A stretch of DNA of 36,386 nucleotides from CAYZXL01 sp964482435 (GTDB lineage Bacteria > Auribacterota > JABMQX01). The translations under genes were made by a program, and so were the position numbers. The notes under the pieces were generated by a model, which saw only the letters and a list, made by a program, of their open reading frames with translations, was not told the origin of the DNA and made no database searches. This document shows positions 16,984 to 29,100 of the stretch, piece after piece (position 1 is the stretch's first letter; each line of letters starts with the position of its first letter). The stretch covers positions 1 through 36,386 of the forward strand of contig CAYZXL010000051.1 of NCBI GenBank assembly GCA_964482435.1. The letters run 5' to 3'.

Positions 16984-18246
16984 ATGGGAATGACAATTAC
17001 AGAAAAGATTCTTGCCGCCCACGCGGACAAGGAGCAGGTGACGCCGGGCGAGATGGTCATGGCGAAAGTTGACATCGCCCTCGGCAATGATATCACTGCT
17101 CCCATCGCCATCGAGGAATTCGAAAAGACTGGCGTCCGCGAGGTCTTTGACCCGCGAAGGATCGCTCTCGTCCCCGACCATTTCGCCCCAAACAAGGACA
17201 TCAAGAGCGCCGAGCAGTGCAAGATGATGAGGGAGTTCGCCCGGAAGCACAACCTCACCCATTACTGGGAACAGGGCGAGATGGGCATCGAGCACATCCT
17301 TCTGCCGGAGCAGGGAGTGGTTGTCCCCGGAGACCTCGTCCTCGGCGCCGATAGCCACACCTGCACGTATGGCGCGCTTGGCGCATTTGCCGCTGGCGTC
17401 GGAAGCACCGACCTCGCCGCCGCGTTTATCACGGGCAAGGGATGGTTTCGCGTTCCGGAGAGCATAAAGTTCGTTTACAGGGGCAAGAGAAACAGGTGGG
17501 TCTATGGCAAGGACCTCATCCTTTTCACCATCGGGCGAATCGGCGTTGACGGCGCTCTGTACAAAGCAATGGAGTTCACAGGCCCGACGATAGACGAGCT
17601 TTCTATGGCCGAGCGGTTCACGATGTGCAACATGGCCATCGAAGCCGGAGGGAAGAATGGAATCATAGCTCCCGATAACATAACCGAGCAGTTCATCAAG
17701 GAAAGGGCGGAGAGGCCGTACAGGTTCTACGCTAGCGATCGAGATGCGGCCTATTCGGACGAGATCGAGTTTGACGTCTCGACCATCGAGCCGCAGGTGG
17801 CGTTTCCGTTTTTGCCGGAGAACACTAAAGGCATCAGCGAGGTCGGCGAGGTCAAGATAGACCAGGTCGTCGTCGGCGCCTGCACTAACGGGCATCTCGA
17901 GGACATGCGGATCGCCGCTTCCATCCTCAAAGGGAAAAAGGTCGCTAAGTATGTCCGCGCGATAATCATCCCGGCGACACGCCGAATCTACATGGAGTGC
18001 CTCAAGGAGGGGCTGATCGAGATTTTCATGGAGTCGGGCGGCATTGTCTCAACTCCGACTTGCGGGCCTTGTTTGGGAGGATACATGGGTGTCCTCGCGG
18101 AGGGCGAGCGCTGTGTCGCCACGACGAACCGCAACTTTGTCGGGCGAATGGGGCATCCCCGCAGCGAAGTCTATCTCGCTAACCCCGCTGTCTGCGCGGC
18201 GAGCGCCATCACGGGCAGAATCTCGAGTCCCGACGAGGTGCTTTGA
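16984..18246 (+). CDS. leuC: 3-isopropylmalate dehydratase large subunit
   Basis: Large subunit of isopropylmalate isomerase, which converts 2-isopropylmalate to 3-isopropylmalate in leucine synthesis with a [4Fe-4S] cluster. The 420 residues fit the shorter archaeal/thermophile LeuC type rather than the roughly 466-residue enterobacterial type. Cluster ligands are visible as C300 (GACTNGH), C360 and C363 (TPTCGPCLGG). Other family motifs are VPDHFAPNKD (63-72), GADSHTCTYGALGAFAAGVG (121-140) and GRMGHPRSEVYLANP (387-401). AAGG at 16972-16975 lies 8 nt before the ATG. Homoaconitase belongs to the same superfamily, but the adjacent LeuD and LeuB-like genes favour leucine synthesis. leuA is not in the window. 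Confidence 0.93.
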   Translation: MGMTITEKILAAHADKEQVTPGEMVMAKVDIALGNDITAPIAIEEFEKTGVREVFDPRRIALVPDHFAPNKDIKSAEQCKMMREFARKHNLTHYWEQGEMGIEHILLPEQGVVVPGDLVLGADSHTCTYGALGAFAAGVGSTDLAAAFITGKGWFRVPESIKFVYRGKRNRWVYGKDLILFTIGRIGVDGALYKAMEFTGPTIDELSMAERFTMCNMAIEAGGKNGIIAPDNITEQFIKERAERPYRFYASDRDAAYSDEIEFDVSTIEPQVAFPFLPENTKGISEVGEVKIDQVVVGACTNGHLEDMRIAASILKGKKVAKYVRAIIIPATRRIYMECLKEGLIEIFMESGGIVSTPTCGPCLGGYMGVLAEGERCVATTNRNFVGRMGHPRSEVYLANPAVCAASAITGRISSPDEVL

Positions 18247-18380
18247 GGAATGGCGAGAGAGGCGATTGGGAAATCTCGCTGAGTGATCACCTTCGCAAAG
18301 TCAAAGGGAAAAGCGAACGTCCTGGAATGCCTCAGTTATGGGTGGCAGGCCGGCACGCCTTGGCACGGCGGGAGTGAACC

Positions 18381-18410
18381 GCGGATGAACGCAGATGAAC
18401 GCGGATGGCA
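18381..18410 (+). repeat. 10-bp near-tandem GCGGATGAAC repeat in the leuC-leuD spacer
   Basis: Three consecutive 10-mers, GCGGATGAAC, GCAGATGAAC and GCGGATGGCA, lie in the 237-bp gap between leuC and leuD. Short dispersed repeats of this ATGAACGCGGATG style are frequent between genes of several environmental phyla. No ORF or hairpin accounts for it. Confidence 0.7.
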
Positions 18411-18483
18411 CCCGAAGCGACTCGCGACACATGCGAGAGGCTGCGTTCATTGTCACATTCTACTCCAGGAGTGAGGCGGTACA

Positions 18484-18981
18484 ATGTCTGGAAGGGTTTT
18501 CAAATTCGGAGATGACATAAACACTGACGTCATCATCCCCGCGAGATACCTCAACACGACCGACCCGAAGGAACTCGCCTCCCACTGCATGGAGGGAGCA
18601 CGCCCGGGTTTCGTCAACGAGGTTTCACCGGGCGACATCGTCGTCGCTGGAAAGAACTTCGGCTGCGGCTCCAGCAGGGAGCACGCCCCTGTCGCTCTGA
18701 AAGCCGCAGGAATTTCCTGCATCATTGCCAAGAGCTTCGCGCGGATTTTCTTCCGGAACAGTTTCAACACAGGGCTTCCGCTCTTAGAAAGCGCGGAGGC
18801 ATCCGAGAAAATCGAGGAGGGCGATAACGTCGAGGTTGATATGTCGTCCGGAATCATACGAAACAAGACGAAGAACGAAGAGTATCGCGCACAACCTATA
18901 CCAGGGTTCATGCGAGAACTCATCGAGACAGGCGGGTTGATCCCCTACGTCTTGAAACTGCGCTGGAAGCAGAGTGGGTGA
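18484..18981 (+). CDS. leuD: 3-isopropylmalate dehydratase small subunit
   Basis: Small swivel-domain subunit that completes the LeuCD isomerase active site in the cytosol. The 165 residues match the short LeuD type that pairs with the roughly 420-residue LeuC. Motifs seen are GDDINTDVIIPARYLNTTDP (9-28), where the YLNT loop is of the isopropylmalate rather than the homoaconitate (YLRN) kind, NFGCGSSREHAP (58-69), and AKSFARIFFRNSFNTGLP (82-99). GTGAGG at 18471-18476 serves as ribosome-binding site 7 nt before the ATG. It lies 237 bp after leuC, an unusually long gap that holds a short repeat, and 48 bp before leuB. Confidence 0.93.
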   Translation: MSGRVFKFGDDINTDVIIPARYLNTTDPKELASHCMEGARPGFVNEVSPGDIVVAGKNFGCGSSREHAPVALKAAGISCIIAKSFARIFFRNSFNTGLPLLESAEASEKIEEGDNVEVDMSSGIIRNKTKNEEYRAQPIPGFMRELIETGGLIPYVLKLRWKQSG

Positions 18982-19029
18982 TTTCGTGCAAATGCGAGGA
19001 AGCTAACGGATTTCTCCAAGGAGCAACAG

Positions 19030-20097
19030 ATGGCGAAAACGCACAAGATAGCAGTCGTCCCCGGAGACGGGACAGGACCGGAAGTCATCGGCGAGGCTGT
19101 GAAAGTTCTCAAGGCTCTCGCCAACCGCAACGGCTTCATTCTCGACCTGCACCACTACGATTTCGGCGGCGAGAGGTATAAGAGGACGGGTGAGACGCTC
19201 CCCGACTCCGCCCTCGAGGAGTTGCGCGGGTTCGACGCGATTTTCCTCGGCGCCATCGGACATCCGGACGTAGCGCCCGGCATCCTGGAAAGGGGAATCC
19301 TTCTGAAGCTTCGCTTTGAGCTTGACCAGTATATCAACCTCCGCCCTGTGAAACTTTACCCCGGCGTCTATACCCCTTTGAGGGACAAAGGGCCCGAGGA
19401 CATTGATTTCGTCGTCGTCAGGGAGAATACGGAAGGGCTTTACTGCGGCGCCGGCGGGTTCTTGAAGAAGGGGACGCCCGACGAGGTTGCCGTCCAGGAA
19501 ATGATTGTCACGCGAAAGGGCGTCGAGAGGTGCGTTCGGTACGCTTTGGATTACGCGAGGAAACGCAACAAGAAAAAGCTCGTTACGATGAGCGGCAAGA
19601 CGAACGTCCTCACCTATGCGCAGGACCTGTGGTGGCGATGCTTCCAGGAGGTCGCCAAAGAATACCCCGACATAAAGACCAACTACGCGCACGTTGACGC
19701 AACGTGCATGTGGATGGTCAAGAACCCCGAATGGTTCGACGTGATAGTCACCGACAACATGTTCGGGGATATTATCACCGACTTAGGCGCAATGATTCAG
19801 GGCGGAATGGGAATCGCAGCCGGAGGGAATATCAATCCGCAAGGCGTCTCGATGTTCGAGCCTATCGGCGGCTCGGCGCCAAAATACACGGGCAAGAACG
19901 TCATTAACCCGCTTGCCGCAATCTGCGCCGGTGGCATGATGCTTGAGTTTCTGGGGGAGGAGGAAGCCGCTCGGCAGCTCGAAAACGCCGTCATCGAGGT
20001 CGTCAGCAAGAAGCTCAAGAGCCTCGCTGCTGGTCGTATGGGCTATTCGACAACTGAAGTCGGCGACATGGTCACCAGTTTCGCCGCCACTCTGTGA
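19030..20097 (+). CDS. leuB: 3-isopropylmalate dehydrogenase-like enzyme
   Basis: Beta-decarboxylating dehydrogenase, oxidising 3-isopropylmalate to 2-oxoisocaproate in the third leucine-specific step. The 355 residues are normal. Visible are the N-terminal VVPGDGTGPEVIGEAVKVL (9-27), the substrate-helix region GILLKLRFELDQYINLRP (IPMDH-like), VVVRENTEGLYCGAGG, the catalytic-metal motif TDNMFGDIITDLGA, and the nucleotide loop EPIGGSAPKYTGKNVINP. The loop carries Lys-Tyr after AP, as in NADP-dependent isocitrate dehydrogenase, where NAD-dependent LeuB has Asp-Ile, so cofactor use may differ. AAGGAG (19018-19023) lies 6 nt before the ATG. The operon context with leuC and leuD supports the leucine role; tartrate or isocitrate-type dehydrogenase activity is the main alternative. 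It converges with the gene on the minus strand, leaving 81 bp between stops. Confidence 0.88.
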   Translation: MAKTHKIAVVPGDGTGPEVIGEAVKVLKALANRNGFILDLHHYDFGGERYKRTGETLPDSALEELRGFDAIFLGAIGHPDVAPGILERGILLKLRFELDQYINLRPVKLYPGVYTPLRDKGPEDIDFVVVRENTEGLYCGAGGFLKKGTPDEVAVQEMIVTRKGVERCVRYALDYARKRNKKKLVTMSGKTNVLTYAQDLWWRCFQEVAKEYPDIKTNYAHVDATCMWMVKNPEWFDVIVTDNMFGDIITDLGAMIQGGMGIAAGGNINPQGVSMFEPIGGSAPKYTGKNVINPLAAICAGGMMLEFLGEEEAARQLENAVIEVVSKKLKSLAAGRMGYSTTEVGDMVTSFAATL

Positions 20098-20178
20098 GCC
20101 GCCCGTCGGTTGGCTGATGGCTTTTGACCGCAAGATCGCACGGGAGGCGAGGCTAAACCCATCGCGCTATGAGGTGAG

Positions 20179-23100
20179 CTACTGGCCTGAAGGGACAACG
20201 AACGGACCGACGACCGCGGGACGACTGGCTTTTGGGGCCTCGACCTTCAAGCGAAGGCTCAGTTGCTGGTCAGTTCCATTCCCGATGTCGGCCCTTGAAT
20301 CCCAGACGAAGGTATGCGGCTTTCCCGACGGCGACGAGACAACCCCCGTCGGCAGTTCCCCCGTCGCCGCCAGCGTGGCTGGCTTCCAGGTTTTCCCGCC
20401 ATCGTCGGAATACTCTGCCACAATCGGGCAGGAGACGCTCCTCGCGTTCCACAAAGCGTATGGGACGCTAACCGTTCCATCCGGCGCGACGTGGATTTGC
20501 CCGGTGGTCCGGATGAAAATCATCTCCGGGTCGTGCTCGTCTGCTCCCATATCGGTTATCGGCTGAGTGTACACTTGCATGACCCTGGGGTCGCCGTCGA
20601 GGTCCTTCTCTGGCAAGCCTTGAACGTCGTTTAACCCCTTGTCTATGCAGGGCGAGTTCGGAAGGAGATGATAGTCGCCATTATCGGGGTCGAAGAAGAC
20701 TGGCTCTGCCACGATGTTTCCGGCAATGCCCAGAAGATCGAGATTCGTAACGTTGCTATACTCAACCGTCCCCCCGCCGAGAAGAACAAGGTCGCCCGCG
20801 TCGCCCCAGATTAGCGAATTCACAACCTCCGCCGTGGCCCCAGGCTCGGTCAGGATATTCGCTCCCTCCACAGAAGAATTGTCCGCGAGCGTGCAGCTCA
20901 TCACCTGCAAATTGCATCCCTGTGCCGCATATATGCCCCCGCCACCGAAGTCCGCACTATTCTCATAGAAGAGGCACCCCGAAAACGTCGGGTTGGAATT
21001 CCCAATCGCGCAAGCCCCGCCGCCGTACCAGTACGCGTAGTTCTCCCCGATGACTGTGGTAACGAACGTCGGCGAGGTGCCCTCGTAGCAGAAAACCCCT
21101 CCTCCGTCATCGGCCATATTCCCGATGATAATCGAGTCAACCACTCTCGGAGACGACCCGCGGTCCACGCACAGCCCGCCTCCCCAGGCAGCCGCATTGC
21201 CAACAATCTGACACTGCGAAATCACCGGCGAGGATTCCGCGCAATATATCCCGCCCCCGACGGGAGCTGAGCGTGCGAAATTACTCCCCGTTCCGTTGAC
21301 AATCGTGAATCCCTCCAGGCGAGCGGACTGGACGTTCTCGAAAGCTACGACCGTCCCGAGTCCTGTTCCGTCAATCGTCGTCGAGTCGGAGCCATCCGAG
21401 CTTCGGACCTCGACGTTCGTGCTTATGGAGATGTTCTCTCTGTAGGTGCCCGGCGCCACAAGGACGGTGTCGTCGTCGTATGCGGCGTCGACGGCTCCTT
21501 GAATTGTCGGGTAATCCGTCGGCACTTCAAGAGGGCCGACACGAAGGGTAACCGATACCGTCTTTTCTTCAGCGGAAGAACCGACCGCGCGAACGGTTAT
21601 CTTCCCGTAATACGTGCCGAGGTCAAGCCCCGACTTCTGAACCGACACGGTCACCGTGCAACTCCCTGAAGCCGCCACACCGTTAGACGGATTGACCGAA
21701 ACCCACCCCGCGTCGGCGGTCACTATCCACTCCAGCGCCCCGCTGCTTGAGATTGTGATTTGCTGAGGGGGAGGATTCGGCCCGCCTCTCCCCGTCCTGA
21801 AAATGAGCTGCGACGGCGAAACGACAATCTCCGCAGAAGGCTTGATCTGGAGTTGAACCGGGACGCTGACCGGCGAATTCATGGCACCTTCCGCGGCAAT
21901 TGTGATTGACCCTTCGTACATCCCCGCTGGCATTCCCGCGGTCCAGACCGAAACCGACACGGCATCTTTCTCGCCCGTGCTAATTCCTGAGTTCGGGCTT
22001 ACATCAATCCACGGTTGGCCTGTCGTGGCTTGCCAGGACAAGGCCAATCCTCCTGCGTTCCATATCTCAGTCACCTGCGGCGGCGGATCGCCCCGGCCTT
22101 CGTCCGCCGAGAAGACAAGCTTCTCCGGCTCGACGGCAATCTGCGGACGAGATTTTGCGACGGTGAGTGTCACGGGAACCATCCTCGGCGTGTTCGACGC
22201 CTTCGGAGCAACTATTGTGATCGTCGCCTTATACGTCCCTGGAATCAATCCCACAAGCTGAGGCGAGACCAGCAAAGCGTCCGTCTCACCGGCGCTGCTT
22301 CCTCTGTTGGGCGTTACGGACAGCCACGCCGCGCTCACCCACGCCTCCCACGCCATGTCTCCGCGTGCGCCATTGCGCACATAAAGAGGCTGCGGCTGCG
22401 GGTCGCCTTCCGAAAGGACCGCCGTGAACGCCAGCCGGTCCGGCGAAACCACGATGAATCCGGGCGGTTCTTCGACCGTCAACGTCACGTGCACCGTCGA
22501 AGACCCGCTCAGCACGTCCGAAGATTCTATCCTTATCTCCGCGCTGTAAATACCTGCCCGGAGAGCCAGCACGCTGACCTGAATCTTCACCTCGTCCTTC
22601 TCGCCGGCGCTCTCCCCGCTGCCTGGCGAAAGGGACAGCCACGGCGCGCCGCTCTCCAGCCGCCAGGTCAGCGTCCGGCCACCGGAGTTCCATATCTCCA
22701 GCACTTTCGCTGCCGGGTTTTCGCCTCCTTCGGAGGCAACGAAGCTGATGAATTCCGGCGAGTAAGAAAGCCGTTCTGGCGGAACGTTGTTGACCGAGAA
22801 ATTGTCCGTCTGGTCGGGCCGTCCGGTCTTCTTATCGGACGGAGTAACCTTAATTACCACGTCGTCGCTCCCGCCGTAGCCGACGTCGTGGAGGGAGTCC
22901 CATACGAACAGATGAGGTTGACCTTCCGGCGAGGACGCCAGCCCCTCCCAACCATCTCCACCTGCTCCTTCCATGGCAGGATTCCATTGTGCGCCAGCCA
23001 GCGAGTACTCGACGATGACCGAGCACACGTCGCTCTCTTTATCCGCGAGCCGGTAGGCGATGGCAACCTCGCCCCCCTGTTGACCGAGTGGCGTCTCGAC

Positions 23101-26100
23101 TTCGACCTGCGGTCTGGCGTTGTTTCGGACCGCAAACTCGGCGGTCTCCCCTGCCTCGCCCTTCTTCGGGTCGAATGGCACAACCTTCACCTGAACATGG
23201 TCCTCATCCACGCCCGGCATGTCGCCTGCCGACAGCCAGATTACCCCATGGCTCACACCTTCCGGCGACGAGCTAAGACCAGTAACCGACGATTCCGCCG
23301 AAAGCGTTGCTCTCTCCCACGACCACCCGCCGTCCCGCGAATAGAAGACCTCCACGAAGCACACGTCCGATTCAAAATCCATCAACTGGAACGTAATGGG
23401 CACGTCCCCTTGCTGCTCGCCTTGCGGCGTGTCCACGTGGCACAAAGGCGAGGTGTTCTCACGCGGTGGCTTGTACTCCCCATCGTCCCTTCCGATGGCG
23501 CTGTTCGAGTGCGCCCATACTGTGACCTTTCGCGGATACGGAGGAGCGTTCGGGTCAGAATTGCTCGTAACGTAGTCCGCCTGATACCAGTTGCCCGCGA
23601 TTCGGGAAATCTCGTCGTAGATGCCCTGAAGTCCCGAAGAATCCGGGGCGTAGTAGTACCGGCCGCCCGTCCCCTCGGCGAGGCTTCGCAGCGGCTCTTC
23701 CGCAACAGACCCAAGACCTACCACAAAGACCGGAACGCCCGTCCTCCGTGCGTACTCGACGACTTGCTGTAGTCCGTGACTGCTCGCGTTGTCAACCCCA
23801 TCCGTCAGTGCCACAACTGCCCGGCTGCCACCCTCCACGATTGATTCGTGTAAAGCCCGATACACCGCGCTGTAGAAAGCAGTATCCCCGGCGCCGCCGA
23901 ACTCCTTTTCAACCGCCGCGTGGAGCGCGTCCTTATCCGAAGTGAACTGCTGAACAAGCGAGACCGTCGTCCCGAACTTTATGATCGCCGCCGAATCTCG
24001 CGGTTTGAGCTGGTCAATGAAGATGCTTGCTGCGTTGTGCGAATCCCCCAGAGGTTGACCCGCCATGCTCCCGCTATTGTCAAGAACCAGAGCCACCGAG
24101 ACGACGTCCTCCCCGCCGCTTTCCGCCACCTCGAGTGGCAGTTGCCGCACCCTGTCTTCCCAGATGACAAAGTCCGCCGCCGTTAGCCCCTCCACAGAGT
24201 TTCCTTCCTGGTCGAGCACCGAAACTCTGTTCTTGATTGTCGGAAACTCGATCGCTGCGTTCGTCCCGCATTCGCTCATGACAACGTTCAGCTTCGGAGT
24301 TGGCTGAGCGGGATTCGTGTCGAAGACATACTCGACGGAATTCGGCGCATCGTCGGCGTCCGGGTCGCCGAAACCATCCTCCGAAAGGTCGCCGAAATAC
24401 CGCATCTCCCACTCGTCAGGGAGGCCGTCACCGTCCGAGTCGTCAGAGAAGTGCGCTACGATGCTTCTGGGCTGGTCCATCACCAGCGAGACTGCCGGCG
24501 CTCTCCCCGTCGCGTCTCCCGACCAGCCCGTGAAGGTGTATCCCTCTTTCGCCTTTGCCGAAATTGTTGCCTTTGATCCTGCCTCGTACCATTCTCCTCC
24601 GGAGACCTCGACGGTCCCCAGCTCTGGCGGTAAAGCGGAGGCCTCCAGCCGGTATTCCGTCCTCCACAACCATGTCAGAGAGGAATCCTGCACTATCACG
24701 AACGTCAGCGAAGGTTCCGTCCCCGTCGCCGGAACGGCCCCGGTGCCGTGCCAGCCCAGGCAGGTGTGCTTCGTCCCAATGCCTTCCAGAACGACCGCGT
24801 CAACCGCCGCGTTCACCGTCGCTCCGAGAGCGAGATTCTGAGTCCCTCGCGGAGGCGCGGGCGTCCCATAATCCGATAGGACTGTTAGGGCAACCTGCGG
24901 CTCGCTGGCGGCAAAATCGAGGACGCTGGTTGCTCCGCTGAACTGCCGCATCCCTGGAGTGAACGACCACCGCTCCTTCTTCGGGATTGCCTTGTAGCCT
25001 TTTCCGCCCCACAACCCGGACTGTCTGAATGTGCCATCGCTGGCGGTCGTCGCTGGCAGGGGAGTGTAAGCCGAGGGGTCGTCCGCGGCGAAAATGACCT
25101 CCACCCCACCAACCCCTTCGCCAGAGCTTTTCGCAATACGTCCCGAGACAGCGTAAGGACTCTGTCCCGTGAAAGCCAGGGCTTCCGCCGGTCCTGAGAA
25201 ATCAGCGTACCCCGGCGTGAATCCCCAACCAACCTTCCGCGGCGTCACCCGGTAAGCTCCTCCTGACGAGAACCCAGTCTGGCTGAACGCCCCGTCCTGC
25301 CCTGTTGCCGCAGGCGGTGGAACTGTGCCCGACCGGCTCCTCCGCGTGAACACGATCTCTACCCCCGGGACCGGATGCCCTTCCTCGTCGAGAACCCGCC
25401 CGGAAACGCCGTAAGCTTCCCCCGCAACGAAGTCCAGCCCGCTCGCCGGGCCGCTGAACACCCTGTAACTCGGCGAAAACCTCGCACCTCCGTCCGAAGG
25501 AATCGCCCAGTACGTGCTTCCCCTCGCAAATCCTCCCTGCGACCACGTCCCATCCGCCGCCGTAACCACAGAAGCCGGAGTCCGCCTCACCTCACCCCGT
25601 GGCGAGAAAACAATCTTTATCCCTGCAAGCCCTTTTCCGCTGCCGTCAGCGGCCTTTCCGGAAACTGGATATGGTCCGCCTCCAACGACGACAAGCTCAC
25701 CCCCCGGACCAGAAAAGCCCAGCCACGACGGCGTGAAAACCCAACCTTCCTTTGCAAATCCAGCGGCATACTCCGTCCCGACCGAAAAGCCGCTCTGCGA
25801 CCATGAACCGCTGTCGTTCGTGACAACCTGGGAGGGCACAAAACCTGCGCCGCTCCTCACCCAGAACCTCACCGTCACGCCGCCAACCCCGTGCCCCGAT
25901 TCGTCAATAGCCTTCCCGGTCACGCCGTACGGAGGCGTTCCGAGGAAATCTTGATTCGTCGCTTCTTCCGCGAATTCTCTGAACGCAGGAGCGAAAACCC
26001 ACGATTGCTTTGAAGGAACTGCCTTATATACGTTGCCCGGAGCAAAACCGTCCTGATGCCATCTTCCGAGAGCATCCGTCACAACCGCCGGCGGAACCCA

Positions 26101-29100
26101 GCCACCTTTTTCAGCGACAAACGTTACAGCGACTCCCGCGACGCCATTCCCCGCTGGGTCGGTGATTCTTCCTTCAGCCGAGAACGGCGGCAGCGCCAGA
26201 AAATCGAGTCCGGTCGCTTCCTCGACAAACAGACGACCAGCCGGGTCAAAAGCCCAGCCCTCCTTCGATGGAGACGCCCTGTAGCTCACCCCTCCGCGGA
26301 ACCCCGTCTGCGACCAGTAGCCGTTTCCGTCAGTGGTTACAGCCTCTGGCACAAGCCGGCTGCCATCCGGATTCGAGAAGGAGATTCGCACCCCGGCGAC
26401 CGGATTCCCGGACGTATCAACAACGCGTCCCGACGCCCGATAGGGCTCCGAGCCCACGAAATTCACGTCATAAGCAGCCCCTGAAAACTGTCGGAGCGCC
26501 GGGTCGAACCCCCAGCCCGTCTTCGACGGAACCACTCCGTATTCGCAAAGACCCCAGAATCCTCCTTGCACATAGTTCCCTTCCCTGTCCGTAACGACCG
26601 GCAGGGGCACGCCTGGCCCCGGCTTTCTCGACGAGAACCTCAGCACGGCCCCTTCAATCCCTTTGCCCGCGGCATCCGTTACGCGCCCCGATACGGCGTA
26701 AGGCGGCGCCGCAACGAAATCCACATCCCCTGCGGCAGCGCCGAACTCTCGCCGGTGGGGCGTGAAGCCCCAGCCAGCCTTCGACGGCGTTACCAGATAC
26801 CCGCGTCCACCCGCGAACCCCGCCTGGCTCCATGCGCCATCCGAACCCGTAGTTACCGATGGGACAGCCCGGGCGCTCTCGTCATGCCCCATGACGCGTC
26901 GGATTTCCTCGGCAGACAACGCCCGATTGAAAATCCGCATCTCGTCAATATACCCGTCGAACCGTCTCCCTCCCCCCTTGATATTGCCGATGATGGCCTC
27001 GCCCGCCGCATCGTCGTTCTGAGCTCCGACGCCGCGCGTCATGTAGCCATACGTGACCTCCGCCCCGTTCACGAACAGCCGAACGAGCTTCGTGGCGTTG
27101 TTCCAGGTCATAGCAACGTGCCGCCACTCATTGACAGGGACGGTCGTCAGGGATAGGCTTTCCGCGTGGACGGACGCGCAAAGCACCCGTGCGCCCAATC
27201 GCACGCCCGTCGCCCCTTCAAAGCTAACGCCAAAGCGAATGCTCCCCCCCGCCGGGTTGTACTTCCAGAAAATCTTTCCCGCGTCTCCTTCGCCGTCGCT
27301 TCGCGGGCAAATCCACGCCCCGACCGTGAACGTGGCAAGATTGTCGAGCACAGAAGCGCTGCCTATATTCACCGCGCCCCCGTTCCCGGAGAAGTTCGCG
27401 GCAAGCCCGCCACTTCTTGTGCTCTCGGCGTATTCGATTCCGACGCCGGTCCCTTCGTTGTCGCCAACCCGATCTTCCAGAGACCCCTCAAACTCGTAAG
27501 CAGCAATGCAACCATCGAGGTCGGCGGTTCCGGGACCCGTTCTCGTGAAAGCCATCTCCACCCCTGCAACGCCTCTTCCCGACGGGTCGCTCACTTTCCC
27601 GGAAACCGCATAAGGCGGGGTCGCAGTGAAATTCAGGTTCGTTTTCGCTTCGCCGAACCGCAGGGATGTCGGCTCGAACCCCCACCCCTCTTTCGACGGC
27701 ACCGCCTCGTACCAGCACCCGCCCCAGAATCCCGTCTGGCTCCATGTCCCGTCCTTCGCGGTGATGACCGTCCCCGGAACAACCTGTTCCTCTTTGCCCA
27801 GTTCCATTAGCTCAGTTGGTGTTAGCACCCTTCGGTAGATGCGAAAAGAGTCAATGTATCCATCGAACCTGCGCCCCGCGACCTGAGTACTCCCGATGCA
27901 GCCGCTCCCCCCGGAATCCTCCGGTTGCTCCCCTACCCCTTGAAGCCGGTATCCGTACAGCACCTCTGTTCCGTCAATGTAAAGACACACGAATTTGCTG
28001 GAGCTATCCCACGTCATTGCGACGTGGTGCCATTCCCCAAGCGACATCCTCGTCTGCGACAGGCTCTCCGCCACAGACTGCTCGCATCCGACTCGCCCGA
28101 AAAGGCGCACTGAACCCGCCGATTCAAAACAAACCTCAAATACAATCGAGCCGCCTGCCGAACTATGTTTGAAATAGATTTTTCCTGCGTCTGCGTCTCC
28201 ATCGCTCAATGGAAGGACCCACGCTGTCAGAGTAAACGCAGACAGGTTCGATATATTTGGGCCGTCCCCGATGTTGACTACTGAGCGATCCTTGCAGAAG
28301 TATATCGCCCTCGAATGGCCTGGCTTGCTCTCGACGTATCCGATGTCCACTCCGACGCCGTGGTTCTGGCCAACCGAATCCTCGCACGTCCCCTCAAAAT
28401 CATAGGAAGCAACGCATCCCCAGCGCTCCTCCTCGGCGAGCCTTTTCAGCCTGAAGCCCACCTCAACCCCTTCTATGCCCCGGCCGAGCTTATCCGCCAC
28501 TCGCCCTGAGACGGAATACGGCGGAGCCGCCGTGAAATCGAGGTCATCGGCTGCACCCGAGGCTTCTCGGTACGAGGGGTCAAAGGCATACCCGGCTTTT
28601 TTCGCGCTGACGACGTACCCGAAGCCGTAACTGAACCCTGACTGCGTCCAGAATCCGACCTCATCGCTAAATACCGCTGCGGGAAGTTCCCCGTCCCCCG
28701 TCATGCAAAGGAAAGAAACCTCCACCCCCGCGACTCCTTTCCCCGCCGTGTCAACGACCCTTCCCGAAAGTGTGTAGGGAGCAGCCAGAACGAACGTCAG
28801 GGCACTGCTGGCTGTTTCCACGCTGAAATCGCGGCCGACTGGTGAGAACCTCAGGTCATCTTTCTCGGGGGTAACACGGTATTCCGCTCCATTTGTGAAG
28901 CCCTCTTGCGAAAATTCCCCGTTGGCATTCGTCGTAACCGCCCCAGGAACGGCTCCCGCGCGGCTCAAGAGCGAGAATGTCAGCGTCACCCCCGGTACCC
29001 CTACGCCCCGACCGTCCGTTACCCTTCCGAAGATGGAAAATGGAGGACGCCCTATGAAAATCGCATTTTCTGTCCCGGCGCTGAATTCAATTCGCGGCGG

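Noticed and set aside
22015..23772. A 585-codon plus-strand ORF opposite the giant minus-strand gene
   Set aside because: It is Arg/Pro-rich, has no motif or ribosome-binding site, and lies over recognised domains of the minus-strand protein (vWA-adjacent and BACON-like). It is a shadow of codon bias.
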